Positions 6,172-13,198 of a stretch of DNA of 15,912 nucleotides are shown here, piece by piece. Numbering within the stretch: the first letter of the stretch is position 1; the number at the start of each line of letters is the position of its first letter. A program made the translations under genes and the position numbers. The stretch spans positions 1-15,912 of the forward strand of contig WTGT01000111.1 in NCBI GenBank assembly GCA_011523445.1, given 5' to 3'. Origin of the DNA: Paracoccaceae bacterium. Lineage in GTDB: Bacteria > Pseudomonadota > Alphaproteobacteria > Rhodobacterales > Rhodobacteraceae. The notes beneath the pieces were generated by a model. That model was not told the DNA's origin and made no database searches. It was given only the letters and a program-made list of their open reading frames with translations.

Positions 6172-7344
6172 TCATTCATCAATGGTGAAATTGTTGAGAT
6201 GTCGGTCAGAAATCTTGATGCCCAGACCGGGAGTGTTCTCGTCAAGGTCCAGATAACCATCCATCGGTTCTGGATCCCCTTCAAATATGTAGTAAAACAG
6301 TTCATTACCTATTTCCACGTCAAATACCGGGAAATATTCACTCATTGGACAATTGATATTGGACATGGTCAAGTGATAATTGTGGACCTGCCCGGCATGA
6401 GGTATGACTGGAATCTGGTAAGCCTCAGCGATTGCATTGATCTTGTTGGCTGCCGTGATACCTCCCACCCGATTTGTATCGTATTGCAACACGGCCACGG
6501 CACGATGGTGCAGTAACTGATGACATCCGATGACGGAAAATTCATGTTCCCCTCCCGAAATGGGAATGGGGCCCCTGTTCAACTCGGCATAACCAAGAAT
6601 ATCATCGGCAATGACCGGTTCCTCCAGCCAGCGAGGTTCGTACTTTTCAAGTTTCGGTATCATTCTTCTGGTATAGTCCAGGTTCCAGCCCATATAGGCC
6701 TCCAGCATCAGATCCCGATCATAACCTATGACCTCACGAAGAGCTTCAACCCTCTTGATGTTTTCCCGCATACCAGCCATACCATCCTTGGGTCCATAAC
6801 CGAAACGGGCCTTGAAACCCTGAAAGTTACCTTCCATGGCCTTGGCGGCTTCCTGTTGCATGGCATCTACCGAATCGGCATACAACTTGGAGTAATAGAC
6901 GGGTATTTTATGTTTGGTACGTCCTCCCAGAAGCTTGAAGACGGGCTTCTCGACGATTTTTCCCATCAGATCCCAAATACCGATATCAATGGCGGAAATC
7001 GCCGTCATTCCGATTCCCTTACGCCCCCATGCGTGGGTCTTTCGATACATTCTTTCCCATAACAGGGCATAATCAAAAGGATCAGCCCCAATCAACAGGG
7101 GAGACAGATACTGATCTATGGTTTCCTTGATCAGTGGTGGTGCCAGAGCAGCATTTCCTATACCAATCATGCCATTGTCAGCAACCACTTCGCAGGTAAG
7201 CCATTGATGAAACCGAAAGCTTGCCATTGAATCTTCACTTGAAGGCAAGACATCAGTTGCCGAAGTGCAAAAGTTGGCTTTTGGCGGAACAGTGGGACCA
7301 ACCCAATTCCAAACCCTCGTTCTGATTTCAGTAATCTTGACCAT
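6172..7344 (-). CDS. Enolase-superfamily sugar-acid dehydratase (L-rhamnonate-dehydratase-like)
   Basis: A 390-residue member of the mandelate racemase/muconate-lactonizing group: a capping domain (about 1-130), then a modified TIM barrel. Predicted Mg ligands are E215 (LMLEAYMGW), E241 (WLEEP) and E266 (SGGEHE); the general-base pair is H316 (IPHAG) with D289 (LQYDTNRVGG). The GYGPKDGMAGMRENI segment and the spacing of ligands and of H316/D289 resemble RhmD, L-rhamnonate dehydratase, although RhmD has Asp at the first ligand position where this protein has Glu. The reaction would be loss of water from an aldonate or aldarate to give the 2-keto-3-deoxy acid, in the cytoplasm. It lies 10 bp behind tctA and feeds the DapA-like enzyme. 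The exact sugar acid cannot be read from the sequence. The start is ATG at 7344 with AGG 9 nt upstream. Confidence 0.85.
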   Translation of the reverse strand: MVKITEIRTRVWNWVGPTVPPKANFCTSATDVLPSSEDSMASFRFHQWLTCEVVADNGMIGIGNAALAPPLIKETIDQYLSPLLIGADPFDYALLWERMYRKTHAWGRKGIGMTAISAIDIGIWDLMGKIVEKPVFKLLGGRTKHKIPVYYSKLYADSVDAMQQEAAKAMEGNFQGFKARFGYGPKDGMAGMRENIKRVEALREVIGYDRDLMLEAYMGWNLDYTRRMIPKLEKYEPRWLEEPVIADDILGYAELNRGPIPISGGEHEFSVIGCHQLLHHRAVAVLQYDTNRVGGITAANKINAIAEAYQIPVIPHAGQVHNYHLTMSNINCPMSEYFPVFDVEIGNELFYYIFEGDPEPMDGYLDLDENTPGLGIKISDRHLNNFTIDE

Positions 7345-7354
7345 TGTTCACAAC

Positions 7355-8833
7355 CTATGTACTTAATTGCTTGATACGGTTCCATATCGGTTTGCCAAAA
7401 AGTGCCAGGAAAGTCAAAACCAGGAAAAAGAGGGTCAGAGGCCTTGTAGGTAGCAACCACCATTGTTCCTTGAGCATGACCATCGACTGACCAAACCTCT
7501 GTTCAAGGATTTCACCAAGGATTAGACCGATAGCCAGGGGAACTACCGAAAAGCCATATCTACGCATGAAATAACCCAGAACTCCAGAACCAAGAGCTAC
7601 CCATACATCCATCATTGACTGGTCAAGGGCATAGGCACCAACGACTGAAAAAATGAATACACACGGCCACAGTATTTGAACAGGAACAAGTGTTACCCTT
7701 GCAAATATCTTGGCACCATATAGCCCGACTCCAAGAAACAGCAAATTGACGAACATCATTGACCAGAATATCGAGAAGGCAAAATCCGATTGTTCGGTAA
7801 ACATTGTGGGGCCAGGACGAAGCCCATGAACCATTAAGCCGGCAAGAATGACAGCAGCCGTCGGGCTTCCCGGAATACCCAACGCCAGAGTTGGAACCAT
7901 CGCTCCACCCGTAGCAGAATTGTTGGCCGCTTCAGAACCCGCTATACCTTCGATTGCCCCTTTGCCAAATTCTTCCGGTGTCTTGGACCACCTCTTGGCC
8001 TCATTGTAACCAATCATCGAAGCGACAGTAGCACCTTCGGCAGGTAAAATGCCGATGAATGTTCCAATCCCGGTGGAACGCAATATGGTTTTCCATACCT
8101 TGATATAATCAGCCTTGGATGGCAATTTGATTGCCTTAAGTTTGATTCTTTCTAACCCTTCCTGACTATTTGATATCTGTACCAGCATTTCCGAAATACC
8201 AAAGACACCTATCATGACCGGCACAAACCCGATGCCGTCAGACAGTACCGACATTTCAAAAGTGAACCTCTCAACACCGGTCATTAAGTCTATTCCAATT
8301 GTTGAAACCAAAATGCCCAAACAACCGGCTAAAATATTTTTTATTGGTGAACCCCCTCCTATGGTTGCCAGCATGGAAAGGCCAAACAGGGTAAGGGCAA
8401 AATATTCCGGTGGGGCAAAACTATAGGCTGCACGAGCCAGAAGTGGAGCAGCCAACATCAAAACAATGACACTGCAAACGCCTCCTATGGTTGAAGCAAC
8501 AACGGCCAGCCCCAAAGCCCGTCCCGCTTCTCCCTTCTGGGCCAAGGGGAAGCCATCCAAACAGGTTGTGGCACTTGCCGATGTACCCGGAGTATTGATC
8601 AAAATGGCTGTAATCGCTCCGGCAAATGTTGCCGAGCAGTATATTGCCGTCAATACAGCTATGGCTGCGACCGGTTCCATGGTTATGGTGAATGGTAGTA
8701 AAAGTGCCGCACCGGTTGTGGCATTCAAACCGGGTAAAGCTCCAATGATAACCCCGCCAAGAGTGGCCGCAATCAGAAGCACAACCAGGGATGAGTCTGC
8801 CAGAGCCAATAGGCCGGTAATGAAAGAATCCAT
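7355..8833 (-). CDS. tctA: Tripartite tricarboxylate transporter large membrane subunit TctA
   Basis: A 492-residue polytopic inner-membrane permease, full length for TctA. The N-terminal half has GALPGLNATTGAALLLPFT and ILINTPGTSASATTCLDGFPLAQKGEAGRALG; the second repeat has FIGILPAEGATVASMIGYNEAKRWSK, SEAANNSATGGAMVPTLALGIPGSPTAA and GLMVHGLRPGP. These pseudo-repeats, each with a conserved P-G rich loop, are the TctA hallmark. It moves the substrate delivered by TctC across the membrane, driven by an ion gradient, with TctB as partner. The ATG follows the tctB stop without a gap, so the two are probably translationally coupled. The family carries di- and tricarboxylates and sugar acids; the downstream dehydratase and aldolase point to a sugar acid here. 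Confidence 0.95.
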   Translation of the reverse strand: MDSFITGLLALADSSLVVLLIAATLGGVIIGALPGLNATTGAALLLPFTITMEPVAAIAVLTAIYCSATFAGAITAILINTPGTSASATTCLDGFPLAQKGEAGRALGLAVVASTIGGVCSVIVLMLAAPLLARAAYSFAPPEYFALTLFGLSMLATIGGGSPIKNILAGCLGILVSTIGIDLMTGVERFTFEMSVLSDGIGFVPVMIGVFGISEMLVQISNSQEGLERIKLKAIKLPSKADYIKVWKTILRSTGIGTFIGILPAEGATVASMIGYNEAKRWSKTPEEFGKGAIEGIAGSEAANNSATGGAMVPTLALGIPGSPTAAVILAGLMVHGLRPGPTMFTEQSDFAFSIFWSMMFVNLLFLGVGLYGAKIFARVTLVPVQILWPCVFIFSVVGAYALDQSMMDVWVALGSGVLGYFMRRYGFSVVPLAIGLILGEILEQRFGQSMVMLKEQWWLLPTRPLTLFFLVLTFLALFGKPIWNRIKQLST

Positions 8834-9313
8834 CTAACCGTACCACAAATTGGTCAGGAAACCACGTGGAAAACGAACTTCAAACACCTGATCAAACAGG
8901 AAAAAGACCCCTATGGGTACCAGAAATCCCACAATAAGGAAGGTATACCAGTTTCGCTTTTTCCAAAGCAGGGTTAATCCCAGACAAGAAACGGACAACG
9001 CAAAAAAGAAATCAAATTGCACCAAAAGTACAAATACGCCGATCATTCCAAAAGCCAAAAGGGTTGGATTATGGATTCTTTCCGATACCCTTATCGGATC
9101 CTTCCAGATAATTAGGGCTGTTAGACCTACCATCAGGGCTATCAATAGCTGCGGAAAATCAGATGGTTGTATGCCCCGCTTGAGGATTGGTGGCATACGG
9201 GCAAACTCGGTAGTCAACCAATAGGTAAATCCACAAAATATGAGAATCACCAGGGGAACCAACCAGGTTTCTAGGGTGGCTCCCCTGATGTTTTGTTTTA
9301 AATCACTGTCCAC
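8834..9313 (-). CDS. tctB: Tripartite tricarboxylate transporter small membrane subunit TctB
   Basis: A protein of about 159 residues with four predicted TM helices: WLVPLVILIFCGFTYWL, a segment around LLIALMVGLTALII, a pair from LLAFGMIGVFVLLVQF to LSVSCLGLTLL, and YTFLIVGFLVPIGVFFLF. The FARMPPILKRGIQPSDFPQLL stretch between the first two helices matches the (G)-x-x-FP pattern of TctB. The start is uncertain. GTG at 9313 has GGAA 9 nt upstream and is preferred; a TTG at 9328 would add five residues but lacks a ribosome site. It is flanked by tctC (39 bp away from the GTG) and tctA (no gap). It is the poorly conserved small subunit, called largely by topology and position. Confidence 0.88.
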   Translation of the reverse strand: MDSDLKQNIRGATLETWLVPLVILIFCGFTYWLTTEFARMPPILKRGIQPSDFPQLLIALMVGLTALIIWKDPIRVSERIHNPTLLAFGMIGVFVLLVQFDFFFALSVSCLGLTLLWKKRNWYTFLIVGFLVPIGVFFLFDQVFEVRFPRGFLTNLWYG

Positions 9314-9352
9314 AAGTATAATTTCCAAATCAGGACGGTGAGTTAACTGCGT

Positions 9353-10303
9353 CTACTCGATGAAACCAAGTTCACGCAGAGCCGATTCCATGTCGGTAAT
9401 CATGGTTGAAATCTGGTTTCCCCAAACATCTGAACCAGCGACCGAAGTTGAATCAAGTCCTACAGAAGTAAGGTAGCCCTGATAAATACCGTGACTCATT
9501 GCCGTGATTAGCGATTCCTCGATTTTCTGAGCAACATTATCCGGTGTATCTGCATGTACCACAAATCCACGGACCGTTGAGAAACTGACAGGTATCCCCA
9601 TCTCCTTGGCAGTGGAAACATCAGGCAGTGCCGCCATTCTCTGATCTGCTAGGACCACGATTGGACAGATATCACCAGCTTCAATCTGGCTGACGGCTTC
9701 GGCTAGGTTCAATACACCCACATCGACTGCACCTGCGATTAGTTGGGTTGCCAGTTCACCACCTCCATCAAAAGGCAAAATTGTTGGAGTGGCCATACCA
9801 CCCTTCAAGGTAAACATGAAAGCAGAAACATCATCAATGTTTGCGACATGGGTAGTACCATAGGTAAGGCCGGAATCCATCTGTGCTGCGACAAAATCCT
9901 CGGCACTTCCATATACACCACATCGAACCATCAGAATTTGAGGATCATCTGTGCCTCTTGCGATTGGCCTGATGTCTTCAAGTTTCATGTCGGTATTGCC
10001 CTTGGCCAATTCAGCAGCATGACCAATGGTAAAGGTAAGTATGGTATAACCATCGGCCGGAACAGTAAGGTAATAATCCATGGCAGCTGAACCACCACCA
10101 CCTCTCTTGTTGACAACCACCATATCCTGACCAAGTACACGTCTTGCACGCAACATCATCATACGGGTGGTAACGTCGGTTCCACCACCTGCGCCGGCGT
10201 GGGTTACAACTTCAATTGTCTTATCTGGATAATCCTGAGCCTGAGCCATGGCTGTAAAGCCACTTACAAGAAGACCAACCAGAAACAAGCGAAAAAATGA
10301 CAT
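9353..10303 (-). CDS. tctC: Periplasmic substrate-binding protein TctC (Bug family)
   Basis: A 316-residue secreted binding protein, usual length for TctC/Bug proteins. The signal peptide (FFRLFLVGLLVSGFTAMAQA) should be cut just before QDYPDKTIEVV, the classic mature start. The AGAGGGTDVTTR loop, VVVNKRGGGGSAAMDYY, YTILTF, the ARGTDDPQI strand and GGGELATQLIAGAVDVG follow in family order. The start chosen is ATG at 10303, with GGGAG about 7 nt upstream and a proper signal peptide. An in-frame ATG at 10345 would put 14 polar residues in front of the signal and has no ribosome site. It is the first gene of the operon. The protein captures the ligand in the periplasm for TctA/TctB; several conserved ligand-carboxylate contacts of the family appear intact, but the ligand is unknown. 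Confidence 0.95.
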   Translation of the reverse strand: MSFFRLFLVGLLVSGFTAMAQAQDYPDKTIEVVTHAGAGGGTDVTTRMMMLRARRVLGQDMVVVNKRGGGGSAAMDYYLTVPADGYTILTFTIGHAAELAKGNTDMKLEDIRPIARGTDDPQILMVRCGVYGSAEDFVAAQMDSGLTYGTTHVANIDDVSAFMFTLKGGMATPTILPFDGGGELATQLIAGAVDVGVLNLAEAVSQIEAGDICPIVVLADQRMAALPDVSTAKEMGIPVSFSTVRGFVVHADTPDNVAQKIEESLITAMSHGIYQGYLTSVGLDSTSVAGSDVWGNQISTMITDMESALRELGFIE

Positions 10304-10524
10304 TTTTTTCTCCCAGTTAATTATTTTCAATTCAAGAATGCCCATGATCTGGACACTTCTTGTTTCTCTTTACTGATATAGTTAATCAATACAACCCAAT
10401 ACCCTAATTGATCTGAATTTATATCCTGATGGAGTTGACAGATGGCCCTATCCCCACCAAAACAGAGGAAGATCCATCATTGGAAACCTTCTTCTATAGA
10501 TATTGGGATTCTTGCTTTTTAGGA

Positions 10525-10708
10525 TAAGGGCACCTCTATTTATTCCATTTAAACAGGCATTTGTTGAATTTACGAGATCTTAATTTGTTACTACACATGG
10601 TACCAAAGCCCTTGTGGGAAAGGAAAGAACTTTATCCTTACTGACTCAGGATAGGAAAATTCAATGTTCCAAACATTAGATTCACCACATTAAATAGAGG
10701 TGCCCTTA
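10525..10708. mobile_element. MITE-like element with perfect 18-bp inverted ends (including TA target sites)
   Basis: TAAGGGCACCTCTATTTA at 10525-10542 is repeated as an exact reverse complement at 10691-10708. The repeats enclose 148 bp with no transposase-sized frame. If the outer TA on each side is the duplicated target, the element is 180 bp (10527-10706) with 16-bp terminal inverted repeats, the pattern of non-autonomous elements mobilised by IS630/Tc1-type transposases. An IS5-type origin is possible, but no longer target duplication is seen. A small 6-bp internal palindrome lies at 10633-10653. The ends match perfectly, which suggests recent activity. It sits where composition changes between the TTT operon and the export genes. 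Confidence 0.7.
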
Positions 10709-10745
10709 AGTGTATAATCTCAAAAAATTAGTTGACTGTATAGGG

Positions 10746-10774
10746 TTGTGGAAACTCATCTAACAGGATAAAAT
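10746..10774 (+). promoter_or_regulatory. Possible sigma-70 promoter of the NHLM export genes
   Basis: TTGTGG (10746-10751) and TAAAAT (10769-10774) are separated by exactly 17 nt, giving a start near 10781 and a leader of about 30 nt before the adaptor remnant. A perfect TATAAT also occurs at 10713-10718, just outside the right end of the MITE, with a poor -35 (TTAAAT) overlapping the inverted repeat. Either could drive the plus-strand genes. These are motif matches only. Confidence 0.3.
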
Positions 10775-10813
10775 GACACGCTAACAATCATATTTCTGGG
10801 AGGCATACAGAAA

Positions 10814-10963
10814 TTGTTTCGAAAAGATTCCCTGATTTACAGGGCACAATCAGAGGCCATGGACGAACCATTGAAGGTGTCGGCCTCGCATGAGCGTATC
10901 TTCAGGAGGACATTAATGCTTTTATTGATGGCAATCATTGGTCTGGTTGTCCTCTCAGTTTGA
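10814..10963 (+). pseudogene. Truncated N-terminus of an NHLM-type HlyD-family secretion adaptor
   Basis: An open frame of 49 codons from TTG (10814, with GGGAGG 10 nt upstream) to TGA (10961-10963). It begins FRKDSL, continues with SEAMDEPLKVS, then a basic RIFRRT and a hydrophobic helix (about residues 33-49), and stops there. This resembles the short cytoplasmic head and TM anchor at the start of NHLM membrane-fusion proteins, which begin LFRK...L and carry a similar PEQLD..L.V block before the TM helix. The periplasmic part, normally several hundred residues, is absent; the next gene starts 12 nt later, so this is a deletion rather than a frameshift. In NHLM loci the adaptor gene commonly sits beside the C39 transporter gene, as here. 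It could instead be a small functional membrane protein. The homology is judged from motif pattern only. Confidence 0.5.
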
Positions 10964-10975
10964 TTCTAAGCCAAA

Positions 10976-13198
10976 ATGATACAGCAAGCCACTTTAGATT
11001 CAAGTTCTCCGAATACAACTGGAATCTCGAAGTTCTGGAGGCGACCACGCCGCACCCCATTGATGATGCAGCTAGAGTCCACTGACTGCGGAGCAGCCTG
11101 TCTTGGCATCGTGCTTGCACACCATGGTTGCTGGATATCGCTGGAGGAGTTGCGTGAGCAATGCGGTGTTGGCCGTGATGGTTCCAACATGAAGGACATT
11201 GCACAGGCAGCACGCAGTTATGGCCTGAATGCGACAGGACACAGCTGTCAGATCGATCAACTGGAAGTATTGCCCCTACCAATCGTGCTTTTCTGGGGTT
11301 TCAACCACTTCGTTGTCCTTGAGGGCATGGTGGGGGGACGCTTCTTTCTCAATGATCCCGCCGAAGGTCACCGCAACATCGGCAGGGATGAATTCGACCG
11401 CCACTTCACCGGTGTCAGCCTTATCCTCAAACCCGGCGTCGAATTCAAGCAGCGGGGCGAGAGGCGCAGCGTCGTGGCAAGGCTCTGGCCATGGTTACGT
11501 GCCCACAGACCTCTGCTTGTGCGCACGACAGCCCTCGGATTGCTGCTTGCATTTGTGCTACTGGCCCTGCCACTCCTGCTGGCGCAATTCGTGGACAATG
11601 TTCTGGCATCCGGACAGACCGAACTGGTCTGGACGTTGTCGGCGGCCACGCTTCTGGCTGGTGTATCTGCCTACCTCCTGACGTGGCTGCAAATGCGTTC
11701 CCTGCGTGAACTTGTAATCCGCCTCGCCATCAACCAGAGCGACAGATTTCTGGACACATTGCTGCATCTCCCGATCAAGTTCTTCTCCTCCAGATTGACA
11801 GGTGACCTCGCCTTGCGTTTGCGAACGATTGATGAAGTTGCCGACATAGGAGCGGGACAGCTCGTGCGCCTGTTGGTTGACCTGATAATGGGTTTGGCCT
11901 TTCTGGCAGTCATGCTGGTCTGGAATTGGCCCTTGGCATTTGTGGTCGCTGGCATGGGTGTATCCTGTTACGGTTTGACAAGGGTGGTAGCTCGCTTGCG
12001 CCGTTACCAAAATCATCGGTTGCGTCGGGAACAGAGCATGTTGTTTGGTATAAGCGCAGCTGGACTTTCGTCGGTTGAGAACCTGCAAGCCACTGCCCGG
12101 GATAATGACTTTTTTTCAGATTGGAGCGGCAGGCAGGCCCGTGAACTTGTTGCTCGCCAGGAATTCGTGGAACTGGGGCATGTTGCATCCTCTTTTCCAC
12201 ATCTGTTTCAGTTACTCAATGCAGCAGCGGTGTTTGGCCTAGGAGGATGGCTGATGACGCTGGGGCATGTCACTCTCGGCCAATTGATGGGATTTTACAT
12301 TCTTGCCGACAACTTCATTCGTCCAGTCGCCAGAATCGGGCAATTCTCTGACTTGCTGGAGACACTGGACGCTGACCTTACAAGAATGGACGACGTGATC
12401 AATGCACCTAATGAGACTGCTCCGATATCCAATGGCTCAGATAATCCGAAGTTGTCCATGAAAGGGGGCCGGTTGCGATTGATCGGCAAGCTTGAAATGA
12501 AGAGCGTTACCTTTGGATACCAGAAGAATCGAGACCCATTAATCAGGGATTTCAGCCTGACAATCGAGCCTGGCCAGCGCATTGCCTTGGTGGGTTCCAG
12601 TGGTTCGGGCAAGTCCACGGTCGCGCAGTTGGTGGCGGGACTGCACCTGCCATGGTCAGGAGAAATATTGTTCGACGGCCATCCTGCCGGGGAGATTCCA
12701 CGTGAGGTATTCTGCAGGTCGGTTGCCTTCGTCGACCAGAACCCGGTTCTGTTCGCAGCATCTATTTACGACAACCTGACCATGTGGGACAGTACGGTTC
12801 CGGATCAAAATGTGACTGCCGCTGCCAGGGATGCATTGATTCACGAGGACATCATCAGTCGTCCCGAAGGGTATGAATGCATGGTGGAAGAAGGAGGCCG
12901 TAATTTCAGTGGTGGCCAGCGACTGCGACTGGAAATCGCCAGGGCGCTGGTAAACAGGCCAACTCTGTTGGTTCTGGACGAAGCCACGAACGCTCTTGAC
13001 CCCCTTACCGAATTGATGATCGATGACAGCATTCGCCGTCGCGGATGCACATGCCTCATCATTGCACACCGCCTGAGCACGATTCGCGATGCGGACCGCA
13101 TCCTGATTGTCGATGGTGGCAGTATCATAGAAGAGGGCGTTCATAATGAGCTGTACGCCCGTGACGGCATGTACCGGAGGTTGCTTGATGGCGAATGA
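10976..13198 (+). CDS. NHLM-type bacteriocin export ABC transporter with C39 leader peptidase (peptidase/permease/ATPase)
   Basis: A full-length 740-residue fusion that cleaves a RiPP precursor after its leader and exports the core across the inner membrane. The N-terminal C39 papain-like peptidase (about 30-150) has the oxyanion Gln (Q32), Cys38 in TDCGAACLG, His111 in WGFNHFVVLEG and Asp127 in LNDPAEG; GRDGSNMKDIAQAAR is typical of the NHLM ABC1 subfamily. The TM domain spans about 175-455. The ATPase has Walker A GSSGSGKST (about 540), a Q-loop at VDQNP, signature FSGGQ (about 644), Walker B LLVLDEAT with the catalytic Glu, and H-loop AHRLSTI. All catalytic residues look intact. The start is ATG at 10976, with a weak TAAG upstream, so translation may depend on coupling to the short frame just before. 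It overlaps the next gene by 11 nt. G+C content is higher than in the genes to the left. Confidence 0.93.
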   Translation: MIQQATLDSSSPNTTGISKFWRRPRRTPLMMQLESTDCGAACLGIVLAHHGCWISLEELREQCGVGRDGSNMKDIAQAARSYGLNATGHSCQIDQLEVLPLPIVLFWGFNHFVVLEGMVGGRFFLNDPAEGHRNIGRDEFDRHFTGVSLILKPGVEFKQRGERRSVVARLWPWLRAHRPLLVRTTALGLLLAFVLLALPLLLAQFVDNVLASGQTELVWTLSAATLLAGVSAYLLTWLQMRSLRELVIRLAINQSDRFLDTLLHLPIKFFSSRLTGDLALRLRTIDEVADIGAGQLVRLLVDLIMGLAFLAVMLVWNWPLAFVVAGMGVSCYGLTRVVARLRRYQNHRLRREQSMLFGISAAGLSSVENLQATARDNDFFSDWSGRQARELVARQEFVELGHVASSFPHLFQLLNAAAVFGLGGWLMTLGHVTLGQLMGFYILADNFIRPVARIGQFSDLLETLDADLTRMDDVINAPNETAPISNGSDNPKLSMKGGRLRLIGKLEMKSVTFGYQKNRDPLIRDFSLTIEPGQRIALVGSSGSGKSTVAQLVAGLHLPWSGEILFDGHPAGEIPREVFCRSVAFVDQNPVLFAASIYDNLTMWDSTVPDQNVTAAARDALIHEDIISRPEGYECMVEEGGRNFSGGQRLRLEIARALVNRPTLLVLDEATNALDPLTELMIDDSIRRRGCTCLIIAHRLSTIRDADRILIVDGGSIIEEGVHNELYARDGMYRRLLDGE

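Larger units (their letters stand above)
10304..10813. other. Non-coding junction between the TTT operon and the NHLM export genes
   Basis: A stretch of 510 bp without a convincing gene. Its left part must carry the promoter of the minus-strand TTT operon. There I see only weak matches and a CAATAC direct repeat about 10 bp apart (10387-10402), on one face of the helix, that could be an operator. The middle is a MITE-like element, and the right part may hold a promoter for the export genes. No RiPP precursor with a GG-type leader end was found on either strand. Confidence 0.5.

Noticed and set aside
10429..10527. A 32-codon frame starting ATG at 10429 and ending at the MITE's left edge
   Set aside because: No ribosome site, no recognisable motif, no GG-type leader end, and it stops on the inverted repeat itself; most likely chance, at best a remnant cut by the insertion.
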